Source of the DNA: Collinsella sp. AF23-2
GTDB lineage: Bacteria > Actinomycetota > Coriobacteriia > Coriobacteriales > Coriobacteriaceae
Direction: 5' to 3'
Length of the DNA stretch: 39,893 bases
Assembly (NCBI RefSeq): GCF_003459245.1
Contig: NZ_QRVG01000015.1
Coordinates: 1 to 39,893, forward strand
In this document: piece by piece, positions 7,720-15,142 of the stretch
Layout of the letters: each line of letters opens with the position of its first letter
How positions within the stretch are numbered: position 1 is the first letter of the stretch
Notes under the pieces: generated by a model
What the model was told of the DNA's origin: nothing
The model's database searches: none
What the model saw: the letters and a program-made list of their open reading frames with translations, nothing else
Position numbers and translations under genes: made by a program

Positions 7720-8640
7720 ATGGCAGAGAACAAGATTCAGCTCACCAAGGCTGACCGTAAGAAGGTTTGCTTCCGTCATCAGTTCCTTCAGGGCTCGTGG
7801 AACTACGAGCGTATGCAGAACGGCGGCTGGTGCTTCGCAATGATCCCTGCGATCAAGAAGCTCTACACCAGCAAGGATGACCAGATTGCCGCTCTTAAGC
7901 GCCACCTGGAGTTCTATAACACCCACCCCTATGTTTCCGCCCCCGTCATTGGCGTTACCCTCGCCCTCGAGGAGGAGCGCGCCAACGGTGCTCCGATTGA
8001 CGACGTCGCCATTCAGGGCGTCAAGGTCGGTATGATGGGCCCGCTCGCCGGCGTCGGCGACCCCGCCTTCTGGTTCACCCTTCGCCCGATTCTGGGCGCA
8101 CTGGGCGCTTCCCTGGCCCTGTCCGGCAGCATCGCCGGTCCGCTGCTGTTCTTCTTCGCGTGGAACATCATCCGTTACGCCTTCCTGTGGTACACGCAGG
8201 AGTTTGGCTACAAGGTCGGCTCCTCCATCGCCAAGGACCTCTCCGGCGGTCTGATGGGCAAGGTCACCGAGGGTGCTTCCATCCTTGGTATGTTCATCAT
8301 CGGCGCCCTTGTCGAGCGTTGGGTTTCCATCTCCTTTACCCCGGTCGTCTCCAAGGTCACGCAGTCTGCTGGCGCCTATATTGACTGGGCCAACCTGCCC
8401 GCCGGTTCTGAGGGCATCAAGCAAGCATTGACGATGTACAGCTCTGTCGGTGCCAACGCACTCGACCCGGTGAAGGTCACCACGCTTCAGGCCAACCTCG
8501 ATCAGCTCATCCCCGGCCTTGCCGCCGTGTGCCTGACCCTTCTGGTCTGCAAGCTCCTCAAGAAGAAGGTCAGCCCGATCGTCATCATCCTGGCTCTCTT
8601 CGCCGTCGGCATCATCGGTCGCGTCTGCGGCTTCATGTAA
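7720..8640 (+). CDS. manZ: Mannose-family PTS EIID membrane component
   Basis: The 306-residue EIID starts with the conserved cytoplasmic segment LTKADRKKVCFRHQFLQGSW, a family hallmark. It continues through the GPLAGVGDPAFWFT region and ends in C-terminal hydrophobic helices. EIID exists only in the Man PTS family and completes the EIIC/EIID translocator. The ATG at 7720 is chosen because GGAGGGGA lies about 10 nt upstream; an in-frame GTG at 7711 touches the ribosome site itself. The gene is the last of the three-gene operon and is followed by a strong terminator. Confidence 0.93.
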   Translation: MAENKIQLTKADRKKVCFRHQFLQGSWNYERMQNGGWCFAMIPAIKKLYTSKDDQIAALKRHLEFYNTHPYVSAPVIGVTLALEEERANGAPIDDVAIQGVKVGMMGPLAGVGDPAFWFTLRPILGALGASLALSGSIAGPLLFFFAWNIIRYAFLWYTQEFGYKVGSSIAKDLSGGLMGKVTEGASILGMFIIGALVERWVSISFTPVVSKVTQSAGAYIDWANLPAGSEGIKQALTMYSSVGANALDPVKVTTLQANLDQLIPGLAAVCLTLLVCKLLKKKVSPIVIILALFAVGIIGRVCGFM

Positions 8641-8696
8641 GCACGCTTCGGCTTAAGACCGAGAGTTGCTAGGCAAGGGCTTTTGAGCCATTGAAA

Positions 8697-8741
8697 CGGA
8701 CCGCACCCGGTGGGTACACTGGATGCGGTCCGATTGTTTTT
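8697..8741 (+). terminator. Intrinsic terminator after the PTS operon
   Basis: A 9-bp perfect stem (CGGACCGCA at 8697-8705 with TGCGGTCCG at 8724-8732) is followed by ATTGTTTTTA. It separates the PTS operon from the DUF956 gene, whose ribosome site starts just after the T-tract. Confidence 0.85.
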
Positions 8742-8760
8742 ATTGGAGGGCGAGGCGCGT

Positions 8761-9159
8761 ATGGCGCAATCTCAGAACAGCACGGTCGATCTGGCAACGC
8801 CGGCAACCTGCCTGATGGGGCTTACCAGTCACGGTAACGTGATGGTGGGCAATAAGGCGTTTGAGTACTATAACGAGCGTAATCCCGAGGATTATATCCA
8901 AATCCCGTGGGACGAGGTCGACTATATTGCCGCCGAGGTTTTGCGCGGCACCAAGAAGATTACGCGTTTTGCCATCTTTACCAAAGAGAATGGCCACTTT
9001 ACGTTTTCGACGCGCAATGACAAGGAAACGCTTCGCGCGGTGCGTAAGTACATTGACGAGGACAGGCTCGTTCGTTCGCCCGACTTTATCGATGTGACGG
9101 CCAAGGGTGCCAAGAGCATCCCCTCCGTTATCAAAAACCTTTTCCACAAAGGCAACTAG
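8761..9159 (+). CDS. manO: DUF956 (ManO-like) PTS-associated protein
   Basis: The 132-residue cytoplasmic protein matches the DUF956 family by its full-length pattern (TCLMGLTSHGNVMVGNKAFE near the start, WDEVDYIAAEV, FTFSTRNDKETLRAVRKYI). The family is almost always next to mannose-family PTS genes and is often called ManO; it is thought to regulate them, but the mechanism is not settled. The ATG at 8761 has GGAGGG 10 nt upstream. Longer in-frame starts fall inside the terminator and are rejected. The terminator upstream means it is expressed by readthrough or from its own promoter. Confidence 0.88.
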   Translation: MAQSQNSTVDLATPATCLMGLTSHGNVMVGNKAFEYYNERNPEDYIQIPWDEVDYIAAEVLRGTKKITRFAIFTKENGHFTFSTRNDKETLRAVRKYIDEDRLVRSPDFIDVTAKGAKSIPSVIKNLFHKGN

Positions 9160-9169
9160 TCATTAAAGA

Positions 9170-9191
9170 GCGCCCCCTCAAAGTGGGGCGC
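9170..9191 (+). terminator. Weak hairpin after the DUF956 gene
   Basis: GCGCCCC (9170-9176) pairs with GGGGCGC (9185-9191) 10 bp after the stop codon. There is no U-tract, and the 3' arm is shared with the first unit of the repeat array, so termination is uncertain. Confidence 0.4.
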
Positions 9192-9383
9192 AGTCTCCCA
9201 TGTGGCTCGATCGGGAAAGTGCACCCCAGTTCGAGCGTCGATTCCGGGATGTAGTTTCCGGAACGGGGTCGTTTGGGAAACCGTGTCCCGTTTCGAGCCG
9301 AAATTCTGGGTCACAGTTTCCCAGCGAGGTCTCATGGGGAAAGTCTGCCCCAGAATTTGCCTGGATAGTGGGACGCACTTTCC
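9184..9383. repeat. Array of seven alternating GGGAAAGTGCACCCC half-sites
   Basis: Seven 14-17-bp units alternate in orientation about every 30 bp. Forward type (GGGAAAGTGCACCCC-like): 9213-9227, 9275-9289, 9336-9351. Reverse type (GGGATGCACTTTCCC-like): 9184-9200, 9246-9259, 9308-9322, 9370-9383. Neighbouring units can pair with each other. Spacers of 17-29 bp are not conserved. The same units recur at 33683-33821. No gene is credible here; open frames through it are by-products of the repeat. Confidence 0.8.
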
Positions 9384-9424
9384 GGAGGGCTGTTCCACCG
9401 CAACTTCGAAGAGTGGGTATACGC

Positions 9425-9454
9425 TGCATTACAGCGGCGTAAATCTGCTACACT
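9425..9454 (+). promoter_or_regulatory. Probable tRNA-Arg promoter
   Basis: A TACACT -10 (9449-9454) lies 10 nt before the tRNA 5' end. A weak TGCATT -35 (9425-9430) is 18 bp further upstream. Confidence 0.4.
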
Positions 9455-9464
9455 AATACAACAT

Positions 9465-9540
9465 GCCTCCGTAGCTCAGGGGATAGAGCACCGCTCTCCT
9501 AAAGCGGGTGTCGACGGTTCGAATCCGCCCGGGGGCACCA
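9465..9540 (+). tRNA. tRNA-Arg (anticodon CCT)
   Basis: The 76-nt gene with encoded CCA folds as a full cloverleaf. The acceptor is GCCTCCG with CGGGGGC. The anticodon stem is CCGCT/AGCGG around loop CTCCTAA, giving anticodon CCT for codon AGG. The T-loop is GGTTCGAATCC. Its 3' half (from 9495) is duplicated at 23140, so it is the integration site of the downstream element, which restores an intact tRNA on its left side. Confidence 0.95.
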
Positions 9541-9542
9541 GA
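9495..9542 (+). repeat. Left attachment site (attL) in tRNA-Arg
   Basis: This 48-bp sequence runs from the anticodon loop through CCAGA. It is repeated exactly at 23140-23187 and forms the direct repeat flanking the element. Confidence 0.9.
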
Positions 9543-9549
9543 AAAATCG

Positions 9550-9590
9550 CAGGTCAGGAGTTAATTTTGCTTCTGACCTGTTCTGGTTTT
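9550..9590 (+). terminator. Terminator after tRNA-Arg
   Basis: CAGGTCAG (9550-9557) pairs with CTGACCTG (9573-9580), followed by TTCTGGTTTT. It is inside the element, so the tRNA now ends on element-borne sequence. Confidence 0.7.
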
Positions 9591-9669
9591 AGGGTTAAGA
9601 ACTGCTTTTGTTTGTAAATCTGGTAAGTAAATAATTTAACTTACCGAGTTTTCCACTGAAAACAGGAAA

Positions 9670-9838
9670 TCACCATTTTGGGGATAAAAAGTTTTCAACA
9701 GCCGTTAGTCGGTTCCATTTTGGTGAAGCGCTTCCTCAATTTGGGTAAAAAATTTCACCATTTTGATGATTCGGCTGCTTTGAGTTTTTGATAAAAACGC
9801 CTGTTCAGAAGCTTGCGCTATACCCATTTTGGTGAAAC
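9670..9838. repeat. Four TTCACCATTTTGGTGAA-like iterons
   Basis: Four copies of a CCATTTTGGTGA-like motif lie at 9670-9684, 9713-9728, 9753-9769 and 9823-9838, plus a weaker one at 9734-9750. The consensus TTCACC-ATTTT-GGTGAA is an inverted repeat. They sit in AT-rich DNA next to attL. They could be integrase arm-type or accessory-factor sites, or origin-like iterons. No gene is present in 9591-9869. Confidence 0.6.
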
Positions 9839-9869
9839 CAATTAATAGAGAAATATACTATAAAAATAT

Positions 9870-9953
9870 AGGGACGGCGATGCCGTCCTCTTCGCTCGCG
9901 AAGCTCGCTGCGCGGCCACGTACCGTGTCCTTGCCGCCGGCTAAGCCGTCGAT
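9870..9953. repeat. 84-bp structured repeat, copy 1
   Basis: The unit is a chain of four short palindromes: GGACGGC-GAT-GCCGTCC, TTCGC-TC-GCGAA, GGCCAC-GTACC-GTGTCC (one mismatch) and CGGC-TAA-GCCG. Copy 2 follows after 7 bp. The palindromes are kept while the sequences drift. Confidence 0.75.
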
Positions 9954-9960
9954 AAAGAAT

Positions 9961-10044
9961 AGGGACAGCGATGCTGTCCCCCTTCGCTCGCGAAGCTGCT
10001 GCGCGGTCACGTGCCGTGACCTTGCCGCCGGCTGTGCCGTCGAT
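9961..10044. repeat. 84-bp structured repeat, copy 2
   Basis: The same four palindromes as copy 1. The first stem carries a paired G-C to A-T change (GGACAGC-GAT-GCTGTCC), and the third stem is perfect here (GGTCAC-GTGCC-GTGACC). The double change argues that the fold, as RNA or extruded DNA, is what matters. Confidence 0.75.
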
Positions 10045-10080
10045 TGATTCGCTCACTGCGTTCGCTGATTGATTGATGGA

Positions 10081-10329
10081 CTAATCCGTTTTCTCAGTCA
10101 CACCAGTCATGAGTGCAGCGATTGTCATGTCGAATCCGTTAGCAATTTTACAGAGGTTAGAAAGACTGACATTTCTTCGTCCGACCTCTATCGAGGCGTA
10201 GTAAGACCTGTCCATGCCGATGCGATTCGCAAATTGTACTTGAGAGTAACCAGACTTTGATCTTAATTCTTTGCAGCGTAGACCAAAGGATCGTTGTAGC
10301 GGCGAGATATCCATGACAAAAAGAGTCAT
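10081..10329 (-). CDS. XRE-family HTH repressor
   Basis: The 82-residue protein is essentially one Cro/CI-type HTH domain (about residues 14-75), with the core YSQVQFANRIGMDRSYYASI. The ATG at 10329 is chosen because a -10-like TATACA ends 7 nt upstream and no ribosome site exists, so the mRNA is probably leaderless. A 13-bp inverted repeat overlaps its promoter, so self-repression is likely. It is divergent from the large surface-protein gene and may also control that gene. Small single-domain XRE proteins of this kind commonly govern mobile-element gene switches. Confidence 0.85.
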   Translation of the reverse strand: MTLFVMDISPLQRSFGLRCKELRSKSGYSQVQFANRIGMDRSYYASIEVGRRNVSLSNLCKIANGFDMTIAALMTGVTEKTD

Positions 10330-10370
10330 GGATTGTTGTATAAAAGCCAACGGACTATATACAACAATCC
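10330..10370 (-). promoter_or_regulatory. XRE gene promoter with wrapped 13-bp operator
   Basis: Perfect 13-bp arms (10330-10342 and 10358-10370; GGATTGTTGTATA and its complement) are 15 bp apart. On the minus strand, the arms contain a -35-like TTGTAT and a -10-like TATACA with a 16-bp spacer. A dimer bound here would cover both promoter boxes. The DNA also lies upstream of the rightward surface-protein gene. Confidence 0.7.
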
Positions 10371-10451
10371 CTGTTAAGGCGCATAATTATCTCTATTGGA
10401 AAGCACTCTGATGCCCAGTCGGATAGGGCACGGAAAAGGAATGGAATAGCA

Positions 10452-13400
10452 ATGACTCAGGGAAAGCATTTCGCTGCCGGCGGCGATCACTTCGCCACAC
10501 TGCCAAACAAAAAGATTCACGCCCCGAAGGGGATCGCGCGTCTGACCGTCACCGCGGCGACCATGGCCGCCATGACCGGATCGAGCCTCATCTCACCGTT
10601 CACGGCATTCGCCCAGACCGGTGACGGGGGCACGCAGCACCCCGCCGTGATGTCGCCGATCGCCGCCCACGCCGGCGCGGCATCCGGTGTCGGCGCGAAA
10701 TCCGCCGCACAGACCATCGCGGACCTGCAGAAGGCAGTCGACGAGGCGAAGGCGAAGGAGGACGCCGCCAAGGCATCCTACGATGAGGCCGCCGGTCCCT
10801 ACAACGAGGCGGCTTCCGCCCGCGACCAGGCCAAGGCATCCTACGATTCGGCAGTCAGCGCCGGCACGGCAGCCGACCGAGCGGCAATGGACGAGTACGC
10901 CCGTCAGGTCGCAGAGGGCAAGGACGCCGCCGATACTGCCGGCAAGGACCTCGAGCAGGCGAAGGCGGGTCTCGCAGACGCCAAGGCGGATGCGTCCGAG
11001 AAGGACGAGGCGTACAAGTCCGCCCTCAAGGCGGCCCAGGATGCCAAGGATGCCCTCGATAAAGCCAAGGCAGATGCCGTAAGCGCCACCCCGGAGGCAA
11101 TCAGTGCCGCCGAACAGGCCGTGCGCGACGCCCAGGCTGCCGTGGACAGGGCACAGGTTGAACTCGCCAACGCCAACGCTACGCTTGCCGATGCCCAGTC
11201 CAAGCTGGTTGCGGCCCAGTCTGCAAAGGATTCCGCCGATTCCGTCCTTGTCGCAGCCAAGCAGAACAAGGACGCGGCGGATGCGAAGGTCGCAGCAGCC
11301 AGCGCCGCCTATGAGCAGGCGAAAGCCGACCTCGCCGCAGCGGAGGCAGGCGCCAGCGGTCCGGAGTACGATGCGGCAAAACAGAAGGTCGCGGACGCGG
11401 AGGCAGCCCTCGCTGCCGCACAAGCGGCACAGTCCCAGTGCGAGTCCGAGCTCGAGCAGGCGCAGTCCGCTGCAGCAACGGCGCAGACCGAGCTGAATGA
11501 TGCCCAGGCGTCCCTCTCCATAAAGCAGCAGGCCGCGGCCGATGCCGAATCCGGCATGAACGCCGCCCAGTCCGCACTCGATGCCGCGAACGCCGACCTC
11601 GATGCCGCCAAGCAGGCGAACGTCGACGCCATCTCCAAGCTGGATGCAGCGAAGCAGGCTGTCAAGGACGCTGAGTCCGCCAAGGCAGCCGCCGATGTAG
11701 AGCTTGCGAACGCCAAGGCCGCAAAGGATACCGCAGACGCCGCCGTGACCGCCGCGCAGCAGAAGGTCGACGAGGCACAGGCAAAACTCGATTCCGCCGA
11801 CGCGCAGCTCAAGCAGGGAGCCATCGGCTTCTTCCGTGCCATGGGTGCCGATGACGCAGTCAACATCATCCTGAACGCCAAATATGCCGGAAAGACCGAA
11901 GTCGGCAACTCCAAGGACGCCACGTCCCTTGATAACATGCTCAATGCGATCAGGTGGATGAAGTCCGTCAACGACTACCGCAAGTCGGTCGGCCTGTCCG
12001 AGCTCCAGGTCACCTACAAGCTCATCGCCGGTGCCATTGCGGATGCCAACTACAGTGACACTGTGCTCGATCATGCCCGTCAATATAATTTTGCCGAAAA
12101 CCTGGCATGGAATTACGGAATCGATCCGAGTGGGCAGTGGATCGAGCAGGAGAAGGGCTTTTTCGACAAGGCAACGGAGGCCCTTTATGGAGTCACCGGT
12201 CTTGTCGGCAAGGATGCCTATGATTTCTATGCAAAGAACGGCGTCGCAATCAACCATTGGATTGCAAACAACTGCCGCTGGGAGAACGGCAGCAGCGGCA
12301 CCGTCGGCCATTACATGAACATCATCAATCCCGAACTCGCCGTTATGGGAATGGCAACCTGCACCAAGGGCACCATGTCCGGGCTTCAGACGCAGTGCTA
12401 TACCGCAGAGATCTCCGGCTGGTCCGGCTCCGGTTGGAACACGAACCCCATCTCCGTCGACGAGTACGAGCAAAAGCTGACCTCCTATATCAACGGTCTC
12501 AAGAACGCCAAGAGCGCACTCGACGCAGCCAAGGCCGATCTCGCATCCAAGAAGCAGGCAGCCGCCGGCGCCACCGCAACCGTTCAGCAGAAGCAGGTCG
12601 CAGCGGATTCCGCACAGGCAGGTGTCGATGCCGCGAAGCAGGGCGTCGCGGATGCCCAGCGTGCCGTCGATGCCGCCAATGCTGATGTCGCCGCCAAGCA
12701 ACAGGGCGTCACGGATGCCCAGACCGAGCTTGATGCGGCGAAATCGGACCTCGATGCCGCCAACGCGGCAGTCGATACGGCAAAGTCGACCGTCCAGCAG
12801 AAGCAGGTCGCCTTTGATGCTGCCAACGCAGCCGTAACGACCGCACAGTCTAAGTTGGATTCCGCCAAGGCGGACACCGCTGCTAAGCAGCAGGGCGTGG
12901 ACGATGCGAACGCCGACCTCGCGAAGTTCTTCCAGGACATCGCCGACGCCAAGAAGGCGGTCGATACAGCAAAGAGCGTTCACGACGCGGCGGCAGCCGA
13001 CCAAGCCGAGAAGGCGGCAGTCCTCGCAGCCGCCAAGCAAAAGGCGGACGGCACCGCACGCGCCCTCGCGGATGCCCAGCGTGCCGTCGATGCCGCAAAG
13101 GCCGACACCGGCGTTGCCGCCGACAGGCTCACCGGCTCCCAGACCGATCTCGAGGACGCACAGTCGAACCTCGACATCCTCACCGGTCTTGCCGCGAAGC
13201 TCGCAGAGGCACAGCAGCGCCAGCAGGATGCAGTAAAGGCCGTCAATGACACCAAGGCCGCGCTCGATGCCGCGAAGGCGGATACCATCGCCGCCGAGTC
13301 CCTGGTCTCCGCCGCCGAACAGGCAAAGGCGCAGGCAGACGCCAAGCTGGCGAGGCTGAACTCCATCAATGCCGACGCGGCGATCGCTTCCGGCCATGAC

Positions 13401-13808
13401 GCGAACGCGGATGACGCCCTCAACGCGCTTTTCGCCGCAGCAGTCGAGGCACGTGCCAAGGTCGCGCCCGCCAAAGTCATCCTGGACGAGAAGCAGGCTG
13501 CGCTGGACGGGCTCAAGCCCGGCTATGATGCGGCGCTCGCCGCCTACGAGCAGGCGAAGTCCGACCGCATCGCGGCGGAGCAGGAGCTTTCCGATGAGAT
13601 CGCACGACAGGAGGCAGAGGAGGCCGCAAAGCAACAGGTGGCATACAGCCCGAAGCATCTCGCCGGCACGGAGACCGCCCGGCCCGGCAACCTCGCCCAG
13701 ACCGGCGACCGCACGGGCCTCATCGGCGAGACGTTCGCCATCGGCGGTACCGTCCTTGTGGCAGCCGGCGTCTTCCTCGACCGGAAGAAGCGCCGCGAGC
13801 AGATGTAA
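10452..13808 (+). CDS. Sortase-anchored coiled-coil surface protein with CAP domain
   Basis: This 1,118-residue exported protein has a signal peptide ending near residue 52 (PFTAFA then QTG). Two very long Ala/Lys/Asp/Glu coiled-coil stalks (about 80-450 and 680-1060) flank a central CAP/SCP-PR1-like domain (about 455-680) with NFAENLAWNYG and GHYMNIINPELAVMG. The end carries an LAQTG sorting signal near 1081, a hydrophobic helix and a KKRR tail, so a sortase should fix it to the wall. CAP domains in bacteria are often adhesins or toxins of unknown mechanism. The start ATG has AAAGGAATGG upstream. The stalk codons are extremely repetitive, so slippage or length variation between strains is likely. 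It probably displays the CAP head away from the cell, as an adhesin. Confidence 0.9.
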   Translation: MTQGKHFAAGGDHFATLPNKKIHAPKGIARLTVTAATMAAMTGSSLISPFTAFAQTGDGGTQHPAVMSPIAAHAGAASGVGAKSAAQTIADLQKAVDEAKAKEDAAKASYDEAAGPYNEAASARDQAKASYDSAVSAGTAADRAAMDEYARQVAEGKDAADTAGKDLEQAKAGLADAKADASEKDEAYKSALKAAQDAKDALDKAKADAVSATPEAISAAEQAVRDAQAAVDRAQVELANANATLADAQSKLVAAQSAKDSADSVLVAAKQNKDAADAKVAAASAAYEQAKADLAAAEAGASGPEYDAAKQKVADAEAALAAAQAAQSQCESELEQAQSAAATAQTELNDAQASLSIKQQAAADAESGMNAAQSALDAANADLDAAKQANVDAISKLDAAKQAVKDAESAKAAADVELANAKAAKDTADAAVTAAQQKVDEAQAKLDSADAQLKQGAIGFFRAMGADDAVNIILNAKYAGKTEVGNSKDATSLDNMLNAIRWMKSVNDYRKSVGLSELQVTYKLIAGAIADANYSDTVLDHARQYNFAENLAWNYGIDPSGQWIEQEKGFFDKATEALYGVTGLVGKDAYDFYAKNGVAINHWIANNCRWENGSSGTVGHYMNIINPELAVMGMATCTKGTMSGLQTQCYTAEISGWSGSGWNTNPISVDEYEQKLTSYINGLKNAKSALDAAKADLASKKQAAAGATATVQQKQVAADSAQAGVDAAKQGVADAQRAVDAANADVAAKQQGVTDAQTELDAAKSDLDAANAAVDTAKSTVQQKQVAFDAANAAVTTAQSKLDSAKADTAAKQQGVDDANADLAKFFQDIADAKKAVDTAKSVHDAAAADQAEKAAVLAAAKQKADGTARALADAQRAVDAAKADTGVAADRLTGSQTDLEDAQSNLDILTGLAAKLAEAQQRQQDAVKAVNDTKAALDAAKADTIAAESLVSAAEQAKAQADAKLARLNSINADAAIASGHDANADDALNALFAAAVEARAKVAPAKVILDEKQAALDGLKPGYDAALAAYEQAKSDRIAAEQELSDEIARQEAEEAAKQQVAYSPKHLAGTETARPGNLAQTGDRTGLIGETFAIGGTVLVAAGVFLDRKKRREQM

Positions 13809-13816
13809 AAGCGAGT

Positions 13817-13857
13817 CGGGCGTTGGATATCGGCTAGTGTCCAACGCCCGGTTTCAT
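13817..13857 (+). terminator. Hairpin after the surface-protein gene
   Basis: An 11-bp perfect stem (CGGGCGTTGGA at 13817-13827 with 13840-13850) is followed by GTTTCAT. The T-tract is short, so termination may be partial, allowing expression of the next gene. Confidence 0.65.
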
Positions 13858-13873
13858 GGACGGGGAGATCGGT

Positions 13874-14524
13874 GTGAGAAAAAAGGCTATTATCGTTGCG
13901 CTTCTGGTGTGCCTTTCGGCACCTCAACTTGGATGTGCCGGCGTTGCAAAGCAAGGAAGCGGCTCTACGGAAAGGGCCGCCACAGCGGTAAAGAACAAAG
14001 ACAAAAAGAAGCCAAGCGAAGAAAAGGCGGCGCAAACCTCTGGAACCAAGACCGAGGAGAAGAAAGAATCCGACGACAAGGACCAGAAGTCCGATGACTC
14101 CAAGAAGGAGGATAACAAGTCTTCCGATTCCTCGAAGTCGGACAACAAGGGCGATTCCTCCCAGTCCAAGCAGAATTCCGGCAATTCGCAGAGTTCCGGC
14201 AGCAACAATTCCTCTTCCAACGGCGGCAGCCAGAAGAAGTGGGTTGCCGAGCAGGGCCACTGGGAGACAGATTACAGCCAGGTCTGGGTGCCGAATGTGG
14301 TTTATACGCGCCATGAACGTTGGATCTGCAGTGCATGCCACGCAGCATTTGGATCTGCAGCCGAAATGGACGCTCACGCTCACGCTACTTTTGGCGATGC
14401 GCAGCATCCTAACGGCGGTTCTGCAATCAATGATTCGTATACCACCTCTGAGGACCAAGGACATTATGAACAGCAGGCTACGGGACAACATTGGGTCGTC
14501 GATGTTGCCGGTCACTGGGAATGA
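13874..14524 (+). CDS. Small secreted protein with Ser/Lys/Asp linker and CxxC/HxH module
   Basis: The 216-residue protein starts at GTG 13874, with GGGGAG 6 nt upstream. It has a signal sequence (RKKAIIVALLVCLSAPQLGC) ending in an imperfect lipobox with Cys near residue 21, so it may be a lipoprotein. Residues about 30-115 are a low-complexity Lys/Ser/Asp/Glu linker. The C-terminal part has WICSACHAAF followed by HAHATF, a C2H2-like metal site, framed by two GHW/GHWE repeats (QGHWETDYSQ and VAGHWE). No named family is claimed. It follows the surface-protein gene and could be a wall-associated partner. Confidence 0.8.
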   Translation: MRKKAIIVALLVCLSAPQLGCAGVAKQGSGSTERAATAVKNKDKKKPSEEKAAQTSGTKTEEKKESDDKDQKSDDSKKEDNKSSDSSKSDNKGDSSQSKQNSGNSQSSGSNNSSSNGGSQKKWVAEQGHWETDYSQVWVPNVVYTRHERWICSACHAAFGSAAEMDAHAHATFGDAQHPNGGSAINDSYTTSEDQGHYEQQATGQHWVVDVAGHWE

Positions 14525-14575
14525 TGGACATATGTTCCTCTCCTCTTACATTCGGTAAATGTTTATTTATTTGTG

Positions 14576-14600
14576 GGCGGCCGGTTCGGCCGCCTTTTTT
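14576..14600 (+). terminator. Strong intrinsic terminator
   Basis: GGCGGCC-GGTTC-GGCCGCC (14576-14594) followed by six T. It ends the surface-protein/secreted-protein transcript and insulates the mobilization region. Confidence 0.92.
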
Positions 14601-15083
14601 AGACGCCCAGTCTAGGAGCAAACGATAGGAAAGCAATCAAACGAGAGGGCGTTCCAAAAGAATCCGGCGGTGCCGGATGCTTTGGGCAAAACCTTCCGCA
14701 AATCGGTAAGGTCTTCCATCAACTTGCTTCAGCCCTCGCCCGGAGTCCGCTGCGCGGTAATGCAAACACTCGGCATCCCTCGCATTCGCATCACCGCTCC
14801 GCTCTCGCTACAGCGAATTTCTAACACTCAGCATCCTTCGCGTTAAAAATTCGCTTCCGCTCACGGTCTCCGCTGACACTACGACACCGCGAAGCCTTTC
14901 GCTCGAAACGAGGCCTCTCATTTCGTGTCTACGCTACGCTCCGCCCAATCGCCGTTCCGGTGATTGCAAGATGACTGTGGGTGGCATTTTTGTGGGCCCA
15001 TTCGGACCCCAAAAACACCACGCCACAGACCTTGCCTATCGCCTGCTGCGGCGATAAGGTTATCGTGAAGTTGAAACTTCGCG

Positions 15084-15115
15084 ATGAAGAATCGCGGCGA
15101 CGATTCTTCATTTTT
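15084..15115 (+). terminator. Terminator-like hairpin before mobC
   Basis: ATGAAGAATCG (15084-15094) pairs perfectly with CGATTCTTCAT (15101-15111), followed by TTTT. It probably blocks transcription from entering mobC from the left. Confidence 0.65.
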
Positions 15116-15142
15116 GGAACGACGCCAGCCGTTCCTCATCAA

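Noticed and set aside
5850..7733. 627-codon minus-strand frame opposite the PTS genes
   Set aside because: Spans two genes and their spacers with Asp/His/Gly-rich low complexity; no start signal.
9184..9383. CRISPR array
   Set aside because: Units alternate in orientation, vary in sequence and have spacers of 17-29 bp; no cas genes are nearby.
9156..9456. Several short frames in the repeat array
   Set aside because: They read through alternating half-sites and lack ribosome sites; periodic repeats cause the open frames.
10452..13808. SMC or other chromosome-segregation protein
   Set aside because: Long coiled coils suggest it, but there is no ATPase head, and the signal peptide and LAQTG anchor place it outside the cell.
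10593..13844. Open frame of 1,083 codons on the minus strand opposite the surface-protein gene
   Set aside because: It is the antisense shadow of an Ala/Lys/Asp-rich coiled-coil gene; its composition is Gly/Leu/Arg/Cys repeats and it has no ribosome site. The plus strand has a signal peptide and sorting signal.
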